A model generated the notes under the pieces. It ran no database searches. It saw only the letters and a list, made by a program, of their open reading frames with translations, and was not told the DNA's origin. The translations under genes were made by a program, and so were the position numbers. From assembly GCA_964473025.1 (NCBI GenBank), contig CAYYMZ010000002.1, positions 1-64,000 on the forward strand: a DNA stretch of 64,000 nucleotides, read 5' to 3'. Shown piece by piece: positions 39,935-46,339 of this stretch; within the stretch, counting starts at the first letter, position 1, and each line of letters starts with the position of its first letter. The stretch comes from CAYYMZ01 sp964473025 (GTDB taxonomy: Bacteria; Patescibacteriota; UBA1384; DTJR01).

Positions 39935-39940
39935 TATAAT
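39935..39940 (+). promoter_or_regulatory. -10 box of the LAGLIDADG-like gene, leaderless arrangement
   Basis: A perfect TATAAT ends 6 nt before ATG 39947. This decides the start against the in-frame GTG at 39926, which would lie upstream of the promoter. Confidence 0.6.
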
Positions 39941-39946
39941 AAGATT

Positions 39947-40621
39947 ATGAGAAGAACCGATCATGATGAGGCAATAAGTTTGAGGAAAAAAGGATTCAGT
40001 TACAACGCTATTAATAGACGGCTTGGTATACCTAAAAGTACCATTTCGAATTGGTTTTCAAAAACCGATTGGTCAAAAAAAATTGAAAACACTCTTTCTG
40101 AGAAACAAAAAATGGCTTCTTCCGCAAATGCCAAGAAAATGGTGCTACAAAATAAAATTAATTTTAGAAAAAAAATTTCTAGCTTTAGAAATTCGGCAAA
40201 AAAAGAATATGAAATATTGAAAAACGATCCATTGTTAAAAGCAGGATTAATGCTCTATCTCGGGGAGGGCGATAACAAGTTCGACAATTCTTTAGTACGA
40301 TTATCAAATATCAATCCTAAGATAATCAGTATATTTACAGTTTTTCTAAAACATGTTTGCAGGATTAATATTGAAAAAATACGGTCGACTATGATCTTAT
40401 ATAAGGATTTGGACGAGAAAGATTGTAAGAAATATTGGAATCAATTTTTAGGTTTGCCTATTGAAAATTTCTATAAAACACAATATATTATAGGACGGCA
40501 TAAGAAGCGAAAATTAAGCTATGGGATTTGCAACATTTCAGTCAGCGATAGGGAATTGAAAGAAAAGATCTTCGTTTGGACTGAAATGATATGCGAAGAA
40601 TTAATTAATAAGCGGGTGTAG
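39947..40621 (+). CDS. HTH plus LAGLIDADG-like homing endonuclease, overlapping tRNA-Gly
   Basis: About 224 residues. The N-terminal helix-turn-helix (EAISLRKKGFSYNAINRRLGIPKSTISNWFS) and basic linker are followed by a single LAGLIDADG-type motif, LLKAGLMLYLGEGDNK, then LVRLSNINPKIISIFTVFL and KKYWNQFLGLPIENFYKTQ, matching the short LAGLIDADG proteins common in Patescibacteria. A single motif implies a homodimer. Its last codons (AAG CGG GTG TAG) lie inside the first 10 bases of tRNA-Gly, so the stop codon is part of the tRNA. It may target a tRNA or be a regulator of the same fold; I found no repeat of tRNA-Gly that would show insertion. Confidence 0.72.
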   Translation: MRRTDHDEAISLRKKGFSYNAINRRLGIPKSTISNWFSKTDWSKKIENTLSEKQKMASSANAKKMVLQNKINFRKKISSFRNSAKKEYEILKNDPLLKAGLMLYLGEGDNKFDNSLVRLSNINPKIISIFTVFLKHVCRINIEKIRSTMILYKDLDEKDCKKYWNQFLGLPIENFYKTQYIIGRHKKRKLSYGICNISVSDRELKEKIFVWTEMICEELINKRV

Positions 40622-40686
40622 TTCAGTGGTAGAATGCGATCTTGCCAAGATCGAGGTCGGCGGTTCGAATCCGCTCACCCGCTCCA
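40612..40686 (+). tRNA. tRNA-Gly(GCC)
   Basis: A 75-nt tRNA with encoded CCA. The acceptor is GCGGGTG/CACCCGC, the D arm is standard, the anticodon arm is CGATC-TTGCCAA-GATCG (anticodon GCC) and the T arm is GGCGG-TTCGAAT-CCGCT with one G-U-type mismatch. Its first 10 bases overlap the end of the LAGLIDADG-like gene. Confidence 0.95.
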
Positions 40687-40699
40687 GAAAAATGAATTT

Positions 40700-40724
40700 A
40701 AACAAAGCCGCCAAAAGCGGTCTT
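40700..40724 (+). terminator. Terminator of tRNA-Gly
   Basis: The hairpin GCCGC-CAAAA-GCGG with A-rich 5' and T-rich 3' flanks (TCTTTAT) lies 14 nt after the tRNA. It is a modest match to an intrinsic terminator. Confidence 0.5.
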
Positions 40725-40831
40725 TATCCCACACCCTTTTACATAAAAGGATGATGGGATTTCGCTCCCGAGATACATAGTAATAGGTTTATGATCCTGC
40801 GAAGGGAGCTTTATTTTTGCCCTAAACCTGA

Positions 40832-40837
40832 TACAAT
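40832..40837 (+). promoter_or_regulatory. -10 box of the PNPOx-like gene, leaderless arrangement
   Basis: TACAAT ends 7 nt before ATG 40845, and there is no Shine-Dalgarno sequence. Confidence 0.5.
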
Positions 40838-40844
40838 TTTAGAT

Positions 40845-41204
40845 ATGGAAATACCCGAAGAAGCAAAAACTTTACTGGCAAAAGGCGATGTATATTTTGC
40901 AACAACTGACGGGCTTTGGCCCAACATCACTATCACCGCAAGTGGGGTTGTGATATCCGAAGACGAACTTTTGATTAGTGACTGCGCGATGACAAAGGCA
41001 AAAGAAAATATTCTAAAAAATCCAAATTGTTGCATTGAGGCGTATGACCCAAAAATCGAAGTTGGATATAAGGCATTCGGAAAAGCTACATACCATAGCG
41101 AAAAAGAAAAGGTTGACATCGCGAAAAAACGGCTTGAGGGAGAACCATTTGAACCTAAGGGTGCGGTTATTATAAAAATAGATAAAATTTTTAAAGTAGA
41201 ATAA
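40845..41204 (+). CDS. Pyridoxamine 5'-phosphate oxidase-like (FMN-binding split barrel) protein
   Basis: A 119-residue protein of the PNPOx-like split-barrel fold: VYFATTDGLWPNITITASGVVISEDELLISDCAMTKAKENILKNPNCCIEAYDP, with the typical A-T-x-x-G-x-P-N opening and the K-N-(x)2-NP helix, ending with a strand-rich EPKGAVIIKIDKIFKV. Members bind FMN or related cofactors, and the actual reaction is not predictable. ATG 40845 is chosen because a -10 box lies 7 nt before it; the 40791 frame has no support. The stop codon touches the first base of tRNA-Cys. Confidence 0.83.
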   Translation: MEIPEEAKTLLAKGDVYFATTDGLWPNITITASGVVISEDELLISDCAMTKAKENILKNPNCCIEAYDPKIEVGYKAFGKATYHSEKEKVDIAKKRLEGEPFEPKGAVIIKIDKIFKVE

Positions 41205-41278
41205 GGCCTGGTGGCGGAGTGGTTACGCAGCGGTCTGCAAAACCGTTCACGCCGGTTCAATTCCGGCCCAGGCCTCCA
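41205..41278 (+). tRNA. tRNA-Cys(GCA)
   Basis: A 74-nt tRNA with encoded CCA. The acceptor is GGCCTGG/CCAGGCC, the anticodon arm has loop CTGCAAA (anticodon GCA), and the T arm is GCCGG-TTCAATT-CCGGC. Its last 22 bases (41258-41279, from the T-loop C through CCA and one more base) recur exactly at 41573-41594. Confidence 0.94.
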
Positions 41279-41594
41279 CACCCATGTATTATGTATATAC
41301 TTTAAAATGCGCTAATAATGATTTATATATTGGTAGTTGTAAGGATTTAAAAATAGGTTCGACCAACATATCATACGGAAAAGTAATATCAACTAGAGGA
41401 AAAAGACCTGTTAAGTTGGTTTATTACGAGGCATACTTAAGTAAGACGTATGCTTTAAAAAGAGAAAAAAGATTGAAAGAGCATAAGGCTAAGTCTGAAT
41501 TAAAAGAACAAATAGGAATACATGGCCCGGCGTGAGCAGGTTTCACGCGAAGCGTGATCACGCTTCGCGTGACAATTCCGGCCCAGGCCTCCAC
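41258..41594 (+). mobile_element. GIY-YIG-bearing element in the T loop of tRNA-Cys
   Basis: A 22-bp direct repeat of the tRNA-Cys 3' end (41258-41279 and 41573-41594) encloses 293 bp. The insert holds a GIY-YIG gene starting 4 bases after the first repeat and ends with a perfect 30-bp palindrome (41542-41571, half site TCACGCGAAGCGTGA). That palindrome leaves GTGA directly before the second repeat, the same junction seen in the small elements (GTGAC before CGANTCC). The tRNA is intact because the element supplies a new 3' end. Confidence 0.7.
41284..41535 (+). CDS. GIY-YIG endonuclease-like protein, catalytic motif disturbed
   Basis: An 83-residue protein opening MYYVYTLKCANNDLYIGSCKDLK, with the GIY and YIG elements (YVYTL, YIG), and continuing GKVISTRGKRPVKLVYYEAYLSKTYALKREKRLKEHK, typical of UvrC/SLX-type small GIY-YIG proteins. 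Between them, IGSTNISY stands where the family has N-R-F-x-x-H. Reading 41355-41385 in the +1 frame gives NRFDQHI, so a one-base loss in the A run and a later one-base gain seem to have replaced the catalytic Arg and His. The product is probably inactive. It lies between two copies of the tRNA-Cys 3' end. Confidence 0.75.
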   Translation: MYYVYTLKCANNDLYIGSCKDLKIGSTNISYGKVISTRGKRPVKLVYYEAYLSKTYALKREKRLKEHKAKSELKEQIGIHGPA

Positions 41595-41665
41595 TTCGTC
41601 CCTTTTGGGACTCAGTGTAAACTGTATTCGTCCTTCGAGGATTCAGTGTAAACTAAATTTAAATT

Positions 41666-42001
41666 ATGAGTAAAAAAAACAAAAAGAAATTACGAAAGAT
41701 CTTAAGGCAGCAGGCCCAGCAAGCGGCTATGCACACGGCTCCTCCCGAAACGCCTGTGCAAAATACCGCTTCAGAAAATGTCGCAAAGACAAGCGTTTCA
41801 GCACCTACCGCAGTCACTGAGGTTCAAAAACCGGTATCCGATGAAGATTCTAAGGAAGTAAAACATGAAATTCGAAAAATTCTTTTGACGATGTTAATTC
41901 TTTTCGCCATCATCGTTGGAGTTTATTTCGTTAACATCAAAACTGACTTTATTTTGAAACTTGGAGAGTGGGCCACTCACCTCCTCAATATAAATGTCTG
42001 A
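41666..42001 (+). CDS. Small membrane protein with basic N-terminus, unknown function
   Basis: 111 residues: a very basic start (MSKKNKKKLRKILRQQAQQ), a Thr/Ala/Pro-rich low-complexity middle, and one C-terminal membrane helix (ILLTMLILFAIIVGVYFVNI). It is likely tail-oriented in the membrane. It has no recognised domain and lies alone between the tRNA-Cys element and a convergent surface-protein gene. Confidence 0.6.
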   Translation: MSKKNKKKLRKILRQQAQQAAMHTAPPETPVQNTASENVAKTSVSAPTAVTEVQKPVSDEDSKEVKHEIRKILLTMLILFAIIVGVYFVNIKTDFILKLGEWATHLLNINV

Positions 42002-42053
42002 AAATAACTCAAAAGGCAAAAATCAAAACCAGATCGGTTTTTTGACTTATTTT

Positions 42054-43517
42054 CTAGATCCTGTTCCAGGGTCTTTCGGGATGCTTTGAGACAATATAAT
42101 CAAACCGGTCGATCGAGGCGCCCGTCGTACTGTCGGTTAAAGGGGTGCCTCCAGTGTAAACCGTATCCTGGGAATCGCCGAACTGGTTTAAACCATTTTT
42201 AGCTATCCAGCTCTCAATATTATTCCTTTCCTGTGCGCTTAAAAGATCGCCCGGAGCAACAATATTTGAACCAGGGAAGATCAGGGCGACTTTTTTTGTT
42301 GAGCTAATTGTGAGACCGGAAAACGGATTTAGGGTTGAATCTAGAGGTAAAACCTGATATTCGAGCAGGTTCGCCAAATTGTTTTGAACGCCGCTTGAGT
42401 CGGTAAACGATTTGTAGGCAACGATATAAGGAACTGATAAGACCTGGTTATCGATTGCAGCTTTAAGGGAATAGACGTTGCCTGAGGCGCTGCCATCATC
42501 GGCGATTTCCCGAACTAATATTTTATCCCCTGATAAAATAATTCTCTTAGGATAAGGGTTGCCGATCTGGTTCCAACCGATATTTAGGTTAACGGTATAG
42601 GCGTCGTTAATGTTAGTTTCAACCCGGGTTTCGGGAAGCGAATACTCGCCTCCGGCGCTGTCAAAAATCCAGAATCCCGCTCCCGGTTTGATGTAGCTTG
42701 AATTTTCGTCTTTGTTTAAATCAATATACTCGGCGGTTTCCGATTTATAATAATAAGCCCACCTGTCTTTAAGCGATGAGAGAAATTCCTTGATTGACCC
42801 CGGCGTAAAGACGTAAGGCAAGGTAATATAGTTGTAGCCCGGACGCAATTTAAGATTTGCCTGATCGGCGAGCTTTGCCTGAAAGGACTCGTAACCGACT
42901 TGAGTTTGACCGGTGATCTTATCGCACGTCTTAAGCCCCAAGGTTCCGCAAGAAACCTTTTCGTATTTTGGCAAAAAGTATTTTGCTTCAATTTTAAAAT
43001 CATTCAGTACTGTTCCCGATATGACCGCATTAACCTGTTGCGACTTTGTTTGTTTTCCGCCTAACGGCCCGATATTCCAATAAAAACCAGCGGTGTCATC
43101 TCTGGCAAACAGGGCCATTTCCGTGGGATTGAGGACTCTCAAATACCCGGCATCTGTCTCTGAAATATTTTGCACGAGATTGACCGTTTTGGATAAATCA
43201 GCACCCTGACTTGCAACCAAAAGATAACCCGGGGGAATATCCTTATTTGTCTTGTTTGTTACAGAGATGGTAGCCGATATCTCGTTGCCCGATTTTATTT
43301 CTTGGGGGAAACCGCTAATTTCAACGGTCGCGGTAAGCCCACTTGACGCCACATCAGCCGAAACGGTTCTAAACTTTAGCGCATAGACAATAACCAATAT
43401 CAAAACTAATCCAGCAAGAACCCCGATTGTCCAATAAAGTTTTCTTGGGGTCTTGCGGGATTCTTCTTTTTTTTCGAATTCTGGCGCTACGGGAAGCAGC
43501 GCGAAAGGATCCCTCAT
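42054..43517 (-). CDS. Large cell-surface protein with one N-terminal membrane anchor
   Basis: 487 residues. A short cytoplasmic N-terminus and one helix (LYWTIGVLAGLVLILVIVYAL) precede an Ig-like beta-sandwich (LTATVEISGFPQEIKSGNEISATISVTNKTNKDIPPGYLLVAS). Two GYNYITLPYVF..GAGFWIFD / NLNIGWNQIGNPYPKRI blocks of the type seen in secreted proteins with repeated W-N-xI-G-P units follow. It probably faces outward and may help adhesion or protein display. The start lies 8 nt after an extended -10 TGCTATAAT. The function is not known. Confidence 0.7.
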   Translation of the reverse strand: MRDPFALLPVAPEFEKKEESRKTPRKLYWTIGVLAGLVLILVIVYALKFRTVSADVASSGLTATVEISGFPQEIKSGNEISATISVTNKTNKDIPPGYLLVASQGADLSKTVNLVQNISETDAGYLRVLNPTEMALFARDDTAGFYWNIGPLGGKQTKSQQVNAVISGTVLNDFKIEAKYFLPKYEKVSCGTLGLKTCDKITGQTQVGYESFQAKLADQANLKLRPGYNYITLPYVFTPGSIKEFLSSLKDRWAYYYKSETAEYIDLNKDENSSYIKPGAGFWIFDSAGGEYSLPETRVETNINDAYTVNLNIGWNQIGNPYPKRIILSGDKILVREIADDGSASGNVYSLKAAIDNQVLSVPYIVAYKSFTDSSGVQNNLANLLEYQVLPLDSTLNPFSGLTISSTKKVALIFPGSNIVAPGDLLSAQERNNIESWIAKNGLNQFGDSQDTVYTGGTPLTDSTTGASIDRFDYIVSKHPERPWNRI

Positions 43518-43525
43518 ACAAAATT

Positions 43526-43531
43526 ATTATA
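43526..43531 (-). promoter_or_regulatory. Extended -10 box of the 42054-43517 surface-protein gene
   Basis: Minus-strand TGCTATAAT ends 8 nt before ATG 43517, giving a leaderless-type transcript. Confidence 0.55.
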
Positions 43532-43569
43532 GCAGTTAAAATCTAAAACGGTAAAGCTAAAAGTACGCT

Positions 43570-43887
43570 TTACAGGGAATATTTCTTAGAATCAAAATAT
43601 TTTTTAATTGAGAAAATACCCAGGCCGCCCAACAGAGACAGGCCGATTAAAATATAAACCTCCGGACCAGTTTCGGCATCATCGGTAACGGTCTGGGCGG
43701 AAACTTTGGTGGGAGTAACGGTAACAAAAACAGTTGAGGCCGTAGCCGTTGCCTCGACCGTTGCCGTACCGGTTTCGTCTAGGGTTGGAAAATCAAAACC
43801 CGGTGGTTGGGCGCTTTGTGCGTGAGCAAAAAGCACTCCCAAACCCACAAAAAGAACAACCGCAAGATAAATAGTTATTTTCTTCAT
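43570..43887 (-). CDS. Short secreted protein with a TGPE sorting-like C-terminus
   Basis: 105 residues. A signal peptide (MKKITIYLAVVLFVGLGVLFAHA) is followed by a Thr/Val/Ala-rich stalk and a C-terminal signal with ETGPE (residues 72-76), a hydrophobic stretch (VYILIGLSLLGGLGIF) and a basic tail (KKYFDSKK). This is the layout of a sortase substrate with TGPE in place of LPxTG. A sortase gene lies 71 bases upstream in the same direction, so the two are likely a pair. The mature product would be a short Thr-rich surface peptide. Confidence 0.75.
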   Translation of the reverse strand: MKKITIYLAVVLFVGLGVLFAHAQSAQPPGFDFPTLDETGTATVEATATASTVFVTVTPTKVSAQTVTDDAETGPEVYILIGLSLLGGLGIFSIKKYFDSKKYSL

Positions 43888-43958
43888 CTCTTCTTATAAT
43901 ATTTTACACTATTTTTCGAAACATGGCACCTTGGACAGAAAGAAGTATTGGCATAAAA

Positions 43959-44615
43959 TTAATCGGATATGGGTTTAGCGATTATTAAAAGCCGCCTTAA
44001 GTTTGTACCAACCGGAACACAGGTCATCAGTGTTAACTGCTCAGAATCCGAGAAGAAATAATCGGCTGCTTTTTTGGGAGAAACCTCCCGTTTTTCTGAT
44101 ACACGATAACGGAATATTTTTCCGTTTGAAGTTATAAGGATTTCGTCACCTTCCTGCAATTCGGGCAAAAGCGCAAAGACAGTGTTAAGTCCGCCTTCCC
44201 TCCACCAGTAATTTGAACTGTGTCCGGTTATAAAAATGTTTTTGTTATCCCCCGGTTTGCCCGATCCCGCCAAATGAGCTATTTTTTCACTCAAAGCCCC
44301 CATAACGTCGCCGGATGGCGTATCCCAATTAACCGATGTTTTTACGCCGATTTTGGGAATAATCAGCGAATTGTCCCCCAGTTGATTGACCTCTATTTCT
44401 TTGGGAATGGCCGCTTGTGATACAGATTGGGGGTTAGTTTTAAAACGGTAGATTAATAGATAGGCAGGGAAGTTTATAACCGCAAAAACAAGAGCGGAGA
44501 AAAAAAGAATCAAAAATAGATTTGAGAAAACTCGAATAATAATGTGTGGCTTTTTGATTCTTTCAGGGTTTTTAATCTCATCCAAATCAAAGCCAACCGA
44601 ATCAAGTAGAGCCAT
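43959..44615 (-). CDS. Class E/D-like sortase
   Basis: 218 residues with one N-terminal membrane helix (about 30-56) and a sortase domain: IIPKIGVKTSVNW, the catalytic His in NIFITGHSSNYWW (His 132), Cys in TLMTCVPVGTNLRR (Cys 199), and Arg at 207 or 208. The TLMTC and PVGTN..R pattern is that of sortases that anchor or polymerise surface proteins by transpeptidation. The neighbouring TGPE protein is its likely substrate. It overlaps the upstream flippase-like gene by 14 bases. Confidence 0.92.
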   Translation of the reverse strand: MALLDSVGFDLDEIKNPERIKKPHIIIRVFSNLFLILFFSALVFAVINFPAYLLIYRFKTNPQSVSQAAIPKEIEVNQLGDNSLIIPKIGVKTSVNWDTPSGDVMGALSEKIAHLAGSGKPGDNKNIFITGHSSNYWWREGGLNTVFALLPELQEGDEILITSNGKIFRYRVSEKREVSPKKAADYFFSDSEQLTLMTCVPVGTNLRRLLIIAKPISD

Positions 44616-45651
44616 TTTGGATCTGCATTAGCTTCTCTTTCTGGAAACTCCTGAAACCGAAAAAACCGATTAAAAATGGTATCCAGAATGTCAGGAGGCG
44701 ATATCCCAATACGCAAATTGTCGCTAGTTCCACGGGTATACCGAAGTTCGTTAGAACAACAATCATCAAGGCCTCTACAACACCCAGCCCATTTGGGGTA
44801 ATGGAAATTAAAGAAAACAAAACGGAGATCGCGTAAACGCTGATTAAGACGCCCGGGTAAATAGGAAATTGGAAAGCCAGAAATATGTAATAAAGCGTTA
44901 GAAGATCGATAATTTCAATTAAAATAACATGGAAAATCGGTAGCCAAAGACCGCGAAGACGCTTTTGGATAATTTTAAGACAGTTGTTAATTTCGTGGCT
45001 TAATATGCTGATGTCTTCTTTCGAAATCCAAGCTCTACGGCCTAAGATAAGACGTGCAAAAAAGTTAAAAAGTGAGGCGAAAAATTGGAACAATTTGTGC
45101 AGTCGCGCTGCTTCGCCGGCAGTAACCGCCAAAAAAACCAGCATGAAAAAAATCATCCCGAAAAGGACTGAGGCGGTAACGATTTGATATTGATAGAGCT
45201 GATGGTTAAACATCAGGTAAAAAAGACCGAACAGGAGGACCAGCAAAAAAACGCCGTAAAGGAGAAAATAGGAAAATATACTAACAAACGTAGCCCGCGA
45301 TTTTGTCATGCCCTGCTCCTTAGCCTTCGAGACAAAAACAGCCATGCCCGATAGTCCTCCGGTCGGTGCGATCAGGTTGACAAAATTCGCCGAGACAGTT
45401 AAAATCACCCATTTTTTTAGTTTGTCTTTCGCTCCGAAATAATCATAGAGTGCCTGATAATAAGCGCCTTTGTTGATGATGCCTAAAAGCTGAATCAACA
45501 GCGCCGCCCCTAGAAAATAAATCGAACCGTGTGACAGGGTCTCGATTGCATCTTGCAATGTTCCAAATTTAAGGACAAAAACAATGATAAAAATAATTGA
45601 AACGGCAATAAACAGGATCCGATAAAAAAGGTGTTTTGATTCAGTTTTCAT
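44602..45651 (-). CDS. Lysylphosphatidylglycerol synthase-type membrane protein (flippase-like, UPF0104)
   Basis: 349 residues with eight or nine membrane helices, matching the membrane half of MprF / AglD-type proteins: LIAPTGGLSGMAVFVSKAKEQGM in the second block and FSLISITPNGLGVVEALMIVVL near the C-terminus are the two conserved G-rich signatures. There is no aminoacyl-transferase domain. Such proteins are thought to move lipids across the membrane. The gene is coupled by overlaps to pgeF before it and the sortase after it. Confidence 0.88.
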   Translation of the reverse strand: MKTESKHLFYRILFIAVSIIFIIVFVLKFGTLQDAIETLSHGSIYFLGAALLIQLLGIINKGAYYQALYDYFGAKDKLKKWVILTVSANFVNLIAPTGGLSGMAVFVSKAKEQGMTKSRATFVSIFSYFLLYGVFLLVLLFGLFYLMFNHQLYQYQIVTASVLFGMIFFMLVFLAVTAGEAARLHKLFQFFASLFNFFARLILGRRAWISKEDISILSHEINNCLKIIQKRLRGLWLPIFHVILIEIIDLLTLYYIFLAFQFPIYPGVLISVYAISVLFSLISITPNGLGVVEALMIVVLTNFGIPVELATICVLGYRLLTFWIPFLIGFFGFRSFQKEKLMQIQNGST

Positions 45652-46339
45652 TTTTGAATATAACCGTTAAAAATCTGATTTTATCATCTTTGGGGGTTCT
45701 TCTGGCGCTAAAGAATCTGCCATCTTCAAAAGTGTCGATACCGCAATCAACTATATTTTCCGCTTTTATACCTATTTCTTCAAGCTCGGCGCATGTGGCG
45801 GCCGTTTGATCAAAATGGATTCTACCTTCGATTTCAGGCATAAACCTTGCCCACTTTGTATCTTTTAAACCACTGGTCGTTTCGGGTAACAGATTATAAC
45901 TTGCAACACGAATATGCGGGCCTAAAAAAACACGTAGGTTATTCGGGTCAGAAGCACATTTATTAAGAATATTTAATAAGCTCTCTGACAAAATTCCTCC
46001 GACAATACTCTTTCGTCCCGCATGAATGGCTCCGATTAACTTTGTTTCGGGATCGTAAATCATTACCGGAACACAGTCAGCGGTTTTCACTGCAAGCGTT
46101 AGATTTTCACGCGTTACGATGCCGTCAACGTTTTCGTACAAGCCCCCATGATCAATAAGAATAATCCTGTTTTCATGAATCTGCGTCATATGACAAAGCG
46201 CCGGTTTGGCACCCGTTTTATTTAAAAACTTCTTGGCATTTTGACGGCCTTCCTCGGTTCCCATAGCCATAATCCCATCAGAAATTTCGCTTGAGAAAAT
46301 GGATACTCTGGCAAAATCTTGAGGGAGGTTATATTTCAT
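45641..46339 (-). CDS. pgeF: Peptidoglycan editing factor PgeF (laccase-domain protein)
   Basis: A protein of about 232 residues of the YfiH/DUF152 family, reported both to hydrolyse or phosphorolyse purine nucleosides and to remove wrongly incorporated Ser from peptidoglycan precursors. Key residues are visible: QIHENRI (His), VKTADCVPVMIYDP (Cys of the TADC motif), GAIHAGRKSIVGGIL (second His) and GPHI. ATG 46339 (MKYNLPQDF) is chosen because the longer frame lies inside the upstream comM-type gene. Confidence 0.88.
   Translation of the reverse strand: MKYNLPQDFARVSIFSSEISDGIMAMGTEEGRQNAKKFLNKTGAKPALCHMTQIHENRIILIDHGGLYENVDGIVTRENLTLAVKTADCVPVMIYDPETKLIGAIHAGRKSIVGGILSESLLNILNKCASDPNNLRVFLGPHIRVASYNLLPETTSGLKDTKWARFMPEIEGRIHFDQTAATCAELEEIGIKAENIVDCGIDTFEDGRFFSARRTPKDDKIRFLTVIFKNEN

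Noticed and set aside
41258..41594. GIY-YIG gene as part of a group I intron in tRNA-Cys
   Set aside because: The insertion is in the T loop, not the anticodon loop. It duplicates 22 bp of the tRNA and leaves the tRNA complete, and no intron core (P3-P8) is visible.
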